This document shows, one piece after another, positions 43,584 through 51,791 of a stretch of 64,000 nucleotides of DNA (the first letter of the stretch is position 1; each line of letters starts with the position of its first letter). Under the pieces are notes generated by a model that was not told the origin of the DNA, did not search any database, and saw only the letters and a list, made by a program, of their open reading frames with translations. The DNA comes from Hymenobacter gummosus (GTDB lineage Bacteria; Bacteroidota; Bacteroidia; Cytophagales; Hymenobacteraceae), in contig NZ_RXOF01000002.1 of the NCBI RefSeq assembly GCF_003970915.1, positions 124,001-188,000 of the forward strand, in the 5' to 3' direction. The position numbers were made by a program, and so were the translations under genes.

Positions 43584-43711
43584 AGTGGCATAAGCTTCAG
43601 CTTGTGCTGCCGCGGCACGCGGCAAAGCGGGGCTGCGCCGTCTGGGCAGGCTGCTGGCGCGGTTCCGCCTTGCGGCCGTTGGCCGCAGCACAAGCTGAAG
43701 CTTATGCCACT
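43584..43711. repeat. Palindromic element with 27-bp perfect ends
   Basis: AGTGGCATAAGCTTCAGCTT... (43584-43610) is exactly complementary to 43685-43711; the interior is GC-rich with further short inverted words. 128 bp, no ORF. It ends 4 nt from the hemL stop codon. Likely a REP/MITE-like element. Confidence 0.9.
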
Positions 43712-43714
43712 TTC

Positions 43715-45031
43715 TTACACCCCGTGGGCCTCGCGCAGGGAGGCGCGGCAGGCGCTCAGGTACATATCCACCAAATCATCCGTGACGGCGGTGCTGACGA
43801 ACAGGGCCTCGAACTGGGAGGGGGCCAGGTAGATGCCGCGGTGCAGCATGGCGCGGAAGTAGCGGCCGAAAGCTTCCAGGTCGGCGGTTTTGGCCGAGGC
43901 CAGGTCGGTGACGGGCTGGGGGGTGAAGAACACGCTCCACATCGAGCCGACGCGGTTGACGGTGTAGTTCAGACCCAGCTCGGCGGCTATTTGGCGGGTG
44001 CCGTCGGCCAGGGCGGCGCTGGTCTGTTCGAGCTGCTGGTAGACTTCGGGGTGCTCGTGCAGGTAGCGCAGCTGGGCCAGGCCGGCGGCGGTGGCAATGG
44101 GGTTGCCCGAAAGGGTGCCGGCCTGGTAGACTTTGCCGGCGGGGGCCACCTGGTCCATGATTTCCTTTTTGCCCCCGTAGGCGCCCACGGGCATGCCGCC
44201 GCCGATGATTTTGCCCAGCGTGGTCATGTCGGGCTCGATGCCGAACAGCTCCTGGGCGCCGCCGCGGGCGAGGCGGAAGCCGGTCATTACCTCGTCGAAG
44301 ATGTAGACGATGCCGTGCTGGGTGCACAGCTCGCGCAGGCCCTGCAGGAAGCCCTCGGCGGGCGGCACCAGGCCGATGTTGCCCACCACGGGCTCCAGGA
44401 TGATGGCCGCAATCTGCTCGGGGTTGGCCGCTATGGCCTGGCGGACGGCTTCGAGGTCGTTGTAGGGTACGGTGAGGGTGTCCTGGGCCACGCCCTCGGT
44501 GACGCCGGGCGAATCGGGGGTGCCGAGGGTGAGGGCGCCGGAGCCGGCCGCAATCAGGAAGGAGTCGCCGTGGCCGTGGTAGCAGCCTTCGAACTTGAGG
44601 ATCTTGGCGCGGCCGGTGTAGCCGCGGGCCACCCGGATGGCCGACATGGTGGCCTCGGTGCCGGAATTGACGAGGCGCACTTTTTCGATGCTGGGCACCA
44701 TGTCGATAATCAGCTCGGCCATGTCGACCTCGCGGCGGGTGGGGGCGCCGAACGACAGGGACGAGGGCAGGGCCTGGGCCACGGCGTCGAGCACGATTTG
44801 GGGGGCGTGGCCGAGAATCATCGGGCCCCAGGAGTTGATGAAGTCGAGGTAGCGGTTGCCGTCCACATCCGTCAGCCAGGCGCCCTGGGCCGACTGCATG
44901 AACACGGGGTGGCCGCCCACGGCGCGGAAGGCGCGCACCGGCGAGTTGACGCCGCCCGGAATCAGGTCTTTGGCGCGGGTGAACAGCTGGTCGCTGGTGG
45001 CGAGGTTGAGGTCGGGAGAAGAGGAAGACAT
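43715..45031 (-). CDS. hemL: Glutamate-1-semialdehyde 2,1-aminomutase
   Basis: 438 aa from ATG 45031. PLP-enzyme of the C5 route to tetrapyrroles: converts glutamate-1-semialdehyde to 5-aminolevulinate. Visible landmarks: LIPGGVNSPVRAFRAVGG, LDFINSWGPMILGHA, GCYHGHGDSFL, IFDEVMTGFR, and the PLP lysine in TLGKIIGGGMPVGAYGG. The frame stays open 106 codons further upstream only because of the 21-bp array; a -7 box at 45081-45088 supports the start at 45031. Confidence 0.96.
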   Translation of the reverse strand: MSSSSPDLNLATSDQLFTRAKDLIPGGVNSPVRAFRAVGGHPVFMQSAQGAWLTDVDGNRYLDFINSWGPMILGHAPQIVLDAVAQALPSSLSFGAPTRREVDMAELIIDMVPSIEKVRLVNSGTEATMSAIRVARGYTGRAKILKFEGCYHGHGDSFLIAAGSGALTLGTPDSPGVTEGVAQDTLTVPYNDLEAVRQAIAANPEQIAAIILEPVVGNIGLVPPAEGFLQGLRELCTQHGIVYIFDEVMTGFRLARGGAQELFGIEPDMTTLGKIIGGGMPVGAYGGKKEIMDQVAPAGKVYQAGTLSGNPIATAAGLAQLRYLHEHPEVYQQLEQTSAALADGTRQIAAELGLNYTVNRVGSMWSVFFTPQPVTDLASAKTADLEAFGRYFRAMLHRGIYLAPSQFEALFVSTAVTDDLVDMYLSACRASLREAHGV

Positions 45032-45080
45032 AGGCCGGGGCGCGGCGGGGTGGGGTTCGGAAGGGCCGCCGGCGCGGGGG

Positions 45081-45088
45081 CAAAGGTA
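45081..45088 (-). promoter_or_regulatory. -7 box TACCTTTG of hemL
   Basis: Perfect TAnnTTTG on the minus strand, 50 nt before the ATG at 45031. Confidence 0.7.
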
Positions 45089-45142
45089 AACCGCTGATTT
45101 ATGTGATTTCGCTGATGACGCTGATTTGGGTAGCGGCGAGGT

Positions 45143-45352
45143 GGTGGGGGCGTGCGGAATGACGGTGGGGAAGGTCGACGGAACGGTGGGAGGCTGCGGA
45201 ATGACGGTGGAAGCGGGCGGAATGATGGTGGGAGGCCGCGGCGAGATGGTGGGAACGTGCGGCATGACGGTGGGAGCGTGCGGAATGATGGTGGGAGGGC
45301 GCGGAATGACGGTGGAAGAGGTCGGCGAGGTGGTGGAAGGGGTAAGCATGGG
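45143..45352. repeat. 21-bp degenerate tandem array, 10 units
   Basis: The anchor GGTGG recurs at 45143, 45164 and every 21 nt to 45332 without an indel; consensus GGTGGGAGSGTGCGGAATGAY. Upstream of the hemL promoter. Read on the minus strand it would give heptads like TVIPHAP, open in frame with hemL, but a promoter between makes translation unlikely. Same period as the array at 39012 but a different sequence apart from GTGCGG. Confidence 0.93.
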
Positions 45353-45362
45353 GCCGCCTTAA

Positions 45363-45620
45363 CAGTCATTGCGAGGAGGCACGATATTCTGCGCATCAAG
45401 CGGCGTCAACTGTAGGAAGGCGTAGCCAATCGTTCTTTTTATAGCACAACGGTTCGATACCTGCGGACTGAAAACGCCCCACCCGAAACTGGCATCTGTA
45501 GTTTCAGGCGGGGCGTTTTTGGGCTGACGGGTTTTCGGGCTGACTGGTTTTCGGTTGCTGCCAGTTGGGCCGTCGTGCCGCGAGGGGAAAGATTGCTTCG
45601 GCTCCGCCTCGCAATGACAG
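45363..45620. repeat. Composite palindromic element, copy 2
   Basis: Ends CAGTCATTGCGAG and CTCGCAATGACAG; inner hairpin AAAACGCCCCACCCGAAACT / AGTTTCAGGCGGGGCGTTTT (about 45474-45521). The segment GGTTGCTGCCAGTTGGGCCG... on the right side matches the same part of copy 1 (29397-29420) closely. 258 bp, no ORF. It fills the gap between array B and the dgt gene. Confidence 0.85.
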
Positions 45621-45632
45621 CGGGTGCTACCG

Positions 45633-47006
45633 TCAGAAGCCTTTGGGCAGGTCGAGGCCGTGGATGGTGCGGTGCAGGCTCAGGGCGTTCTGGTCGGTGA
45701 GGGCGCCGACGTAATCGGTGAGCAGGATGATCTGCTCGTAGGCGGAAAGGCCCTGCTGGGGGCCGAGGGCGCGGAACTGGGCGGGCAGCAGATCGAGCAG
45801 CTTGCGGGAGCGGAGGCTGGCGGTGGGGTCGAAGGTGGCGTGCAAAAAGGCGTGGAGCAGGCCGGCCAGCACCTCGTAGCCGGCGGCTTCGATCTGCAGG
45901 ACCGGGCGGCTGCGGTAGAGGTGGCGGGCGGTGAGCTGCTGCACCTGCTGCAGCTCGGGCCAGCAGTCCAGCTCCTGAATCAGGCAGGCGTCGTAGCGGC
46001 CCTGGAGCATGGCGGGGGCGTGGCGGGCGAAGACCTGGGCGGTTTCGGCCAAGAGCTTGCCGATGAGGCGGGCGCGCAGGTAGCCCAGCTCCTCGCGCCA
46101 GTCGAGCCACTGCACGGTGCGGGGGCGGTCGGCGGGGTCGGCGAGGATGCTTTGCAGCAGCTGCAGGCCGGTTTCGGCGGGGATGAGGCCGAGCTTGACG
46201 GCGTCCTCGAAGTCGATGATGCGGTAGCAGATGTCGTCGGCGGCTTCGACGAGGAAGGCCAGCGGGTGGCGGTGGTAGGCGCCGGAGCCGTCGGCTTTTT
46301 CGAGCAGGCCGAGGTCGTGGGCTACGTCCTGGAAGCGGGCGGCTTCGGCCTGGAAGTAGCCGCCTTTCCGCTCACTGGCCCCGCCGTGGCGGTCGGCCTC
46401 GGGCAGCAGGGAGGGGCGCGGGTACTTGGTGAAGGCGCCGAGGGTGGCGTAGGTGAGGCCTAGGCCGGCGGTGCCGGTGCTGTGGGCGGCGTAGGTGTGG
46501 GTGAGGACGCGGAAGCCGGCGGCGTTGCCCTCAAAGCGCTGCAAGTCGGCGCGCTGGGCGGCGGTGAGGGTGCGCACGAAGGGCTCGGCGGCGGGGCTGA
46601 GGAAGTAGGCCGAAATGGCGTCCTCGCCGGAGTGGCCGAAGGGCGGGTTGCCGATGTCGTGGGCCAGGCAGGCGGCGGCCACGATGTCGCCGCAGTCGGC
46701 GTCGAAGTAGGGCAGCTGCTCGGCCAGCTCCTCGTCGGCTTCCATGAGCAGGCGCCCGCCCAGGCGGCCCAGGGAGCGGCCCACGCAGGCCGTTTCGAGG
46801 GAGTGGGTGAGGCGGGTGTGCACGAAGTCCGTCTCGGGCAGGGGCATGGTCTGGGTGCGGCGCTGCAGGCGGCGGAAGGCCGAGCTGAACACGACCCGGT
46901 CGTAGTCCTGCACGAAGGCCCCGCGCACCGGGGCGGTATCGGAGACGATGTGCAGCTGGGGCTGCTGGGGGTAGCGGCGGCGCGAGAGCAGCCGCGGCCA
47001 CGACAT
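45633..47006 (-). CDS. dgt: Deoxyguanosinetriphosphate triphosphohydrolase (dGTPase)
   Basis: 457 aa from ATG 47006 (MSWPRLLSRRRYPQQPQLHI; an ATG at 47033 would add 9 residues). HD-domain metal ligands: RLTHSLETA, HDIGNPPFGHSGEDA and a later Asp. QDYDRVVFSSAFRRLQRRTQ is the conserved N-terminal block. Hydrolyses dGTP to deoxyguanosine and triphosphate; helps balance dNTP pools. A CAAGATA sequence at 47042-47048 may be an imperfect -7 box. Confidence 0.93.
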   Translation of the reverse strand: MSWPRLLSRRRYPQQPQLHIVSDTAPVRGAFVQDYDRVVFSSAFRRLQRRTQTMPLPETDFVHTRLTHSLETACVGRSLGRLGGRLLMEADEELAEQLPYFDADCGDIVAAACLAHDIGNPPFGHSGEDAISAYFLSPAAEPFVRTLTAAQRADLQRFEGNAAGFRVLTHTYAAHSTGTAGLGLTYATLGAFTKYPRPSLLPEADRHGGASERKGGYFQAEAARFQDVAHDLGLLEKADGSGAYHRHPLAFLVEAADDICYRIIDFEDAVKLGLIPAETGLQLLQSILADPADRPRTVQWLDWREELGYLRARLIGKLLAETAQVFARHAPAMLQGRYDACLIQELDCWPELQQVQQLTARHLYRSRPVLQIEAAGYEVLAGLLHAFLHATFDPTASLRSRKLLDLLPAQFRALGPQQGLSAYEQIILLTDYVGALTDQNALSLHRTIHGLDLPKGF

Positions 47007-47060
47007 GGATTCGGGGGCGGAGGCGAGGTGCATGGGAGGGGCAAGATACGCAGGGCGGGG

Positions 47061-47108
47061 CGCCTCACCCCCCGGCCCCTGCTCCAAAGGGAGGGGGAGC
47101 CGGACGAG
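47061..47108. repeat. CCTCACCCCCCGGCCCC hairpin repeat, copy 1
   Basis: CGCCTCACCCCCCGGCCCCT followed by a CTCC-AAAGG-GAGGGGG hairpin. Related to 47956-48019. It forms the 3' end of the 47065-47385 gene, whose last 13 codons are encoded by the repeat. Confidence 0.75.
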
Positions 47109-47385
47109 TAACGGTTGCCACCGTTTCGACCAGGTGAATCAGTGCCAGTTGGCCCTGTACCGTTACCGTCTGGCAGTACACGTTGAGTACGCCGTCGAGG
47201 CTGACGGGGGCTTCCTCCGCCAGCCTCTTTTGCAACTGCTGCCAGGAAGCCGAATCGAGGCCGGGAATTAGCTGATAGTCCAGCTGGGCCGCCCATTGCT
47301 GCAGAGCTAGGTGCGCGTCGGGGGCTGAAACCTGGGCTACGTAGTTGCCGCCGCGGTAGTCGAGCAGGGCGGTGTAAAGGGGCAT
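47065..47385 (-). CDS. Small cytosolic protein, unknown; C-terminus from repeat
   Basis: 106 aa. Starts MPLYTALLDYRGGNYVAQVS; a compact alpha/beta look with LALQQWAAQLDYQLIPGLDS and a hydrophobic strand TVQGQLALIHLVETV. The final PAPPPFGAGAGG comes from the inserted GC-rich repeat and is probably not original. No family recognised; upstream of dgt on the same strand. Confidence 0.65.
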   Translation of the reverse strand: MPLYTALLDYRGGNYVAQVSAPDAHLALQQWAAQLDYQLIPGLDSASWQQLQKRLAEEAPVSLDGVLNVYCQTVTVQGQLALIHLVETVATVTRPAPPPFGAGAGG

Positions 47386-47402
47386 AGCAGAGGGTACAGC
47401 GT

Positions 47403-47879
47403 TTATTCCACCCGCGTCAGCTCGAAGCGTTCGGGCAGCTGAAAGCGCCGGGGCCGGTTATCGTTGATGCGGACGGTTTCCAGCTGTTCGAGCTGGGTCC
47501 AGCGCAGCAGGTTGCCGTTGCTGGCGTCGGGGCGCAGGGCGGCTTTGACGTGGTTGTAGCCGGCCTGGTCCTGAAAAATCACGTGCTGCTCGCTGCTGGG
47601 CCGCACGAAGCCGAACGGGGAGCCGCCCTGCCGGGGCCGGGCGCAGGTTTCGTCGACGACCCGGCCGCGGCGGGTGAAGCGGTAGCAGCCGAGCATGACG
47701 GGGTAGGGGCTGGGCTTGCCGTCGGGCAGCAGGTAGTTGCGCACCTCGCGCAACTGAATGCGGAAGACGGTAGAATCGGTGCGGTATTCCCAGGCGCCCA
47801 CGTAGGGGTTGGGCGTTTGGGCCGGCGCGGGGCCGAAGGGCAGCAGCGCGGCCCAGCTAAGGGGGAAAAGAAGCAGCAT
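47403..47879 (-). CDS. Small secreted protein, unknown
   Basis: 158 aa from ATG 47879 (MLLLFPLSWAALLPFGPAPA signal). The body begins NPYVGAWEYRTDSTVFRIQL and continues with beta strands; two Cys (LGCYRF, DETCAR). A lipocalin-like small barrel is possible but not shown. 17 nt upstream of the 47065-47385 gene on the same strand, so possibly co-transcribed. Confidence 0.7.
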   Translation of the reverse strand: MLLLFPLSWAALLPFGPAPAQTPNPYVGAWEYRTDSTVFRIQLREVRNYLLPDGKPSPYPVMLGCYRFTRRGRVVDETCARPRQGGSPFGFVRPSSEQHVIFQDQAGYNHVKAALRPDASNGNLLRWTQLEQLETVRINDNRPRRFQLPERFELTRVE

Positions 47880-47955
47880 TGGGGAGAAACCGGGGAAGAG
47901 ACGGTGGGCGTCTTCCACACGGATTTCCGGGGCCTGAGGTTGCTGCCGGGGTGGG

Positions 47956-48019
47956 CGCCTCACGGGACCCCCACGGGGCACGGCCCCCTCTCCGAAAAAG
48001 GAGAGGGGGAGCCTGACGA
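47956..48019. repeat. CCCCCTCTCC hairpin repeat, copy 2
   Basis: CCCCCTCTCC (47984-47993), GAAAAA loop, GGAGAGGGGG (48000-48009), preceded by CGCCTCAC and followed by AGCCTGACGA as in copy 1. Resembles GC-rich hairpin repeats seen in many bacterial genomes. Confidence 0.8.
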
Positions 48020-48063
48020 CTGGGTTATGGGTAGGGGCGTAGAGAAGGGAGGAACCGTTGGGG

Positions 48064-48569
48064 TTACAAGGTATACTCCAGATAGTAGGCCCGCTGCTGT
48101 TGGGCGTCGTACCAGATGTACTGAAACCACCGGCCCTGCTCGGTGCGCCAATGGGCGGTCAGGCCCCGCTCGGCCCCGGCGGGCCACCAGGCGAAAGGCT
48201 GCAACAGGCCGGACGGGTCGGCGCGCACGGAGTCGGGGCGGAGGTGGTTCTGTGCCACGAGCTGCCGGAACGTAGCCGGGCGGCAGCGGAAGGAAAATAG
48301 GTACTTCGAATCGGCGCCCAGCTCATCGGCAAAGCAGTAGAGCTGCTGCACGTCGGGCGGGCAGGGCAGGTTTAGGTGTTCCATGAACCGCCGGCGGTTG
48401 AAGCGGGTATCGGGCTGGTCGGCGTCGTAGTGGTGGAACAGCCGGTCGGTGAGGGTGCGGGTGGTTTCAGCCAGCCGGTGCTTTAGCCGGCCGCAGCCCG
48501 TGCTGCCAAGAGCAGGGCGCTGCCCAGCAGCCCGATGGTCAGTCGGCGGTGAATCGGGAACATGGTCAT
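48064..48569 (-). pseudogene. Small lipoprotein with one-base frameshift
   Basis: ATG 48569 overlaps the stop of the DUF1361 gene (TAATG). The first frame gives a signal peptide, MTMFPIHRRLTIGLLGSALL, then hits a stop. In the -1 frame the sequence continues GSTGCGRLKHRLAETTRTLT as a lipobox-like GSTGC and an open frame to 48064 (ends YYLEYTL). 506 nt plus one base gives 168 clean codons, so one base is missing near 48505-48510. The mature part (LPCPPDVQQLYCFADELGAD) belongs to no known family. Mutation and sequencing error are both possible. Confidence 0.7.
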
Positions 48570-49258
48570 TACTCCTCCGCTGCCACCTGCAGCCGCCCGA
48601 GGGCCCGCACGGTGAGGTAGCCGAGCAGCAGGAACACGCCCAGCAGCAGGGTCACGCCCCAGGCGCGGGGGTGGTGGGCCGGGCGCAGCAGGGTGTCGAG
48701 GATGTCGTAGGCCAGGGAGAAGGGGTTGGTGACGATGTCCCAGCTGTTCCAGCGCAGGAAACGGCCCAGGTACACCCCGTAGGCGCTCAGCATCAGCGTA
48801 AAGGTGCTGAAGGCCCAGCCGGCGGCCCAGCTCAGGCGCTCCTCCACGAAGCGCTGCATATCGAGCAGGGAGGCGTAGCCGAGCATGAGTCCGTTCCAGG
48901 CGGCGGTGAGAATGAGCGTGAGGTCGTACCAGCGCGGGCTGCCGGGGTACTCGCCCAGGTGCAGCAGGTCGGTGAGGATGTAGGGCGCGTTGGGGAAGAA
49001 CAGCAGCCAGAGCGCGCCCACCGGCAGCAGCCAGCGGCGGCGCGTCTCGGGCGTCATCAGGCCCAGCAGTAGGGTAAGGCCCAGCGGAATGGCGGCCAGG
49101 AACAGGTTCCAAAGCAGGAAGACGAAGGAGACGCGGTGGGTGAGAAATACCCGGAATACGATGAGGGCCAGGCTCAGGGCCAGGGAGGCGCCGAGGATGA
49201 GCACCAGGCCGAAGCGCTGCCGCTGCTGGGCCGAAACGGTAGGGAATAAGGTGGTCAT
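48569..49258 (-). CDS. DUF1361 membrane protein
   Basis: 229 aa from ATG 49258, about six membrane segments. Signature pieces of DUF1361: LWNLFLAAIPLGLTLLLGL, LLFFPNAPYILTDLLHLGEY and YLGRFLRWNSWDIVTNP. Inner membrane, function unknown. Its stop codon overlaps the start of the downstream lipoprotein gene, which implies translational coupling. Confidence 0.9.
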   Translation of the reverse strand: MTTLFPTVSAQQRQRFGLVLILGASLALSLALIVFRVFLTHRVSFVFLLWNLFLAAIPLGLTLLLGLMTPETRRRWLLPVGALWLLFFPNAPYILTDLLHLGEYPGSPRWYDLTLILTAAWNGLMLGYASLLDMQRFVEERLSWAAGWAFSTFTLMLSAYGVYLGRFLRWNSWDIVTNPFSLAYDILDTLLRPAHHPRAWGVTLLLGVFLLLGYLTVRALGRLQVAAEE

Positions 49259-49400
49259 AAGGGGTAGTAGGGGTTGGGCGAGGCGGCTTAACGCGCCGGG
49301 GCCGGTGAAACGTATGGCGGGGCCCGCTAAAATTAAGCCATAACGCCAGCCGGGCAAGCCGCCGGGCGCGGGGGCTGAATCATGGCCCCGCCCAACTACG

Positions 49401-49408
49401 TACCTTTG
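49401..49408 (+). promoter_or_regulatory. -7 box TACCTTTG of the binding-protein gene
   Basis: Perfect TAnnTTTG followed by CCC; 58 nt before ATG 49466. It lies inside the longer open frame and so rules against a start at 49382. Confidence 0.7.
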
Positions 49409-49465
49409 CCCGCCGGGCCGTCGGGTAACGGCCCGCTTGTCCTCCCCGTTGACCACTTTTCCCCT

Positions 49466-51496
49466 ATGCGGTCCTCTCTCGCGTGTGCATTGCTGCTGAC
49501 GGCGCTGGCCGGCCCGGTCCGGGCCCAGCAGCCGACTCCGGCCAAACTGACTACCGCCAAGCCGGCGCAAACCAAGCCCACCGCCCCGCCGGCTAAGCCG
49601 GCGGCTACGCCCGCCAAGCCCGCTACCACCGGCACCGCGCCCAAGCCTGCGGGCACCACCGGCACCAAACCCGCCGCGGCCACGCCCGCCAAGCCCGGCA
49701 TGACGAGCCCGGCCAAGTCCGCAACCGGCGCGGCGGCCAAGCCCGGCACCACCACGCCCGCCAAGACCCCGGCGGCTACCCCGGCCACCTCCGCCGCGGC
49801 TACGGCCAACCCGCCCGCGCCCAAGCCCGCCGCCAAGCCCGCCCCGCCGCTGCCGGCTAATCTTGGTTCTCAGGACCCCGACACCCGCTACCGCAACGGC
49901 AAAACCCTCATCGACCAGGGCCGCAACGACCTGGCCCTGGAGGAGCTGCTGCCGCTGACCGCGCCCAGCGCCAAGTACCGCCGCGGCCCCGAGGCGGCTT
50001 ACCTCTACGCCGTGGCCGCCAGCCGGGCCCGCAAGTGGGCCGAGGCCGAGCAGATGCTCAACCTGCTGCGCAACGAGTACTCCCAGTGGCCCGGCCTGCC
50101 CGAGGCGCTGTTTCTGCAGGGCCAGGTGTCCTTCGAGCAGGGCGACACCGACAACGCCCTGAAGGTGCTGGGCCAGCTGCCGCCCACGCAGCTGCGGGCC
50201 CAGCGCGTGGCCATGGAAACCAGCTACCTGGCCCGCCTGCGCGACAAGGCCCTCTGGCAAAACCTGGTGCGCCGCTACCCCCAGGACACCACCCTGGCCC
50301 GCGCCTACGCCGAGCAGCTGGTCTTCGGCGGCCTGTACACCGACGCCGACCGCGGGCAGCTCGACCAGCTAGTGCAGCAGTACGGCCTCGACCGCACGCG
50401 CTACACCCCGCGGCCCCGGCCCCAGAAGAAAAACAGCTACAACGTGGCCGTGCTGCTGCCCTTCGAGTTCGACGACCCGAGCTGGGAAACGCGCCGCCGC
50501 CTGCAGTTCGTGACGGACCTGTACGCCGGCCTGAAGCTGGCCCAGGACTCATTGCAGCGCGAAGGGCGGCTGCTCAACCTCTACGCCTACGACACCGGCG
50601 CCGACACCCTGCAGCTCAAGCAGCTCCTGCAGCAGCCCGAACTGGCCGGCATGGACCTGATTATCGGGCCGGTGTATAAGTCGGGCGCCAAGATTCTAGC
50701 CCGCTACGCTCAGCAAAACCAGATTGTGGCCGTGAACCCCCTCTCGCAGGACGGGGCGCTGGTGCAGGACAACGCCTGGTACTACCTCTTCGAGCCGAGC
50801 ACCGCCACCCAGGGCCGGGCCGCGGCCGAGTACGCCTACCGCACTTTCGCCGGGGGCCGCCCGGCCGTCATCTTCCACGAAGACACTAAGGACGAAGCCG
50901 CCTTTGCCGAGGCCTACAAGAAAACCTACGAGGCCCTGGGCGGCAAGGTGCTGGCCGTGCGCCGCATCGACTCCGACAACCCCGAAAGCCTCAACGCCGG
51001 CTTCGGCGGGCTGGACCTGAAAAGCGCCGGGCACCTTGTGGTGGCCTCCGACCACCGCAAGGCCGGGCCCTACGCCCTTAGCCTGATGCAGAGCCAGGCC
51101 CTGACCATGCCGCTGATTGCCTACGCCTCCTGGCAGGAAAACCCCAGCATCAGCCTCGGCCAGCTCGACCGCCGCGACATTCACTTCCTGCAGCCCAAGT
51201 ACCTCGACCCGCTGGCCCCCGGCGTGCGGCGCTTCCGTCAGCTCTACACCCAGCAGCAGAACATTCCGCCCTCGGTGTTTGCCGCCTCGGGCTTCGAGCT
51301 GATGTACTACTTCGGCTCCCAGCTGCACCAGAACGGCCCCGCCTTCCAGCAGCCCCTGGCCAATTCCGGCCCCGTGTCGGGCATGCTGTTCCAGGGCATC
51401 GGCTACCCCCAGCAGGCCCACGACAACCAGTACGTGCCCATCACCAAGCTGGAGCGCCTGGAAGTGCAGGTGCAGAACCCGGTGGGGATTCGGTGA
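49466..51496 (+). CDS. Periplasmic-binding-protein-type protein with Pro/Ala/Lys linker and TPRs
   Basis: 676 aa from ATG 49466 (MRSSLACALLLTALAGPVRA signal). A low-complexity stretch of AKPA/TTPAK repeats (about 22-125), then TPR-like helices (DPDTRYRNGKTLIDQGRNDL, WPGLPEALFLQGQVSFEQGD; about 130-300), then a type I periplasmic-binding fold (about 315-660; NVAVLLPFEFDDP, LIIGPVYKSGAKILARYAQQ, GRPAVIFHEDTKDEAAFAEA). The layout is like LpoA and the LysM/PBP1-like proteins of Bacteroidetes; a role in envelope assembly is possible. Not shown to be a transporter part. Confidence 0.82.
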   Translation: MRSSLACALLLTALAGPVRAQQPTPAKLTTAKPAQTKPTAPPAKPAATPAKPATTGTAPKPAGTTGTKPAAATPAKPGMTSPAKSATGAAAKPGTTTPAKTPAATPATSAAATANPPAPKPAAKPAPPLPANLGSQDPDTRYRNGKTLIDQGRNDLALEELLPLTAPSAKYRRGPEAAYLYAVAASRARKWAEAEQMLNLLRNEYSQWPGLPEALFLQGQVSFEQGDTDNALKVLGQLPPTQLRAQRVAMETSYLARLRDKALWQNLVRRYPQDTTLARAYAEQLVFGGLYTDADRGQLDQLVQQYGLDRTRYTPRPRPQKKNSYNVAVLLPFEFDDPSWETRRRLQFVTDLYAGLKLAQDSLQREGRLLNLYAYDTGADTLQLKQLLQQPELAGMDLIIGPVYKSGAKILARYAQQNQIVAVNPLSQDGALVQDNAWYYLFEPSTATQGRAAAEYAYRTFAGGRPAVIFHEDTKDEAAFAEAYKKTYEALGGKVLAVRRIDSDNPESLNAGFGGLDLKSAGHLVVASDHRKAGPYALSLMQSQALTMPLIAYASWQENPSISLGQLDRRDIHFLQPKYLDPLAPGVRRFRQLYTQQQNIPPSVFAASGFELMYYFGSQLHQNGPAFQQPLANSGPVSGMLFQGIGYPQQAHDNQYVPITKLERLEVQVQNPVGIR

Positions 51497-51604
51497 TTTG
51501 GTGAGTTGGTGAAATGGTGAGTTTGACGTTCTGGCTGCGCGACAAGCTCAGTACTGGCCTCCCGAACACCAAACTCACTATTTCACCACCTCACCATTTC
51601 ACCG
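51491..51604. repeat. Inverted repeat, CACCATTT word family
   Basis: 35-bp imperfect arms (51491-51525/51570-51604), overlapping the upstream stop codon. It is followed at once by a strong terminator (51606-51645). Confidence 0.88.
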
Positions 51605-51605
51605 C

Positions 51606-51645
51606 CTAAACGGCCCCGGCAGCATCTGTTGCCGGGGCCGTTTAG
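51606..51645. terminator. Strong hairpin terminator
   Basis: 16-bp perfect stem CTAAACGGCCCCGGCA and complement, 8-nt loop, followed by CTTTG. Ends the 49466-51496 transcript. Confidence 0.8.
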
Positions 51646-51791
51646 CTTTGGGGCTGATAAATCGGGTGCCGGAGCCGTCCGGGCGGCTCATTCTTCGCCG
51701 CTCACCGGATGCGTAACCGGCTCGTAATACCGCGCCGGTTGTGTTGTTTTGATAACGTTCCGATATAGCTGTCAGAGTTGCGCCGTTTGAA

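Noticed and set aside
43604-45097. 497-codon plus-strand frame opposite hemL
   Set aside because: Antisense shadow of hemL with the Gly/Val/His bias expected from the codon complement.
45032-45349. N-terminal extension of HemL through the 21-bp array
   Set aside because: A perfect promoter box at 45081-45088 lies inside it, and the extension is low-complexity Pro/Thr/Ile heptads absent from HemL proteins.
45440-45470. tRNA-like GGTTCGATACC at 45450
   Set aside because: No acceptor or anticodon stems can be built around it; it is part of the palindromic element.
49259-50260. Long minus-strand extension of the DUF1361 frame into the binding-protein gene
   Set aside because: Opposite a gene with a promoter, signal peptide and clear domains; the extension is Gly/Arg low-complexity sequence. 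ATG 49258 gives the normal DUF1361 length.
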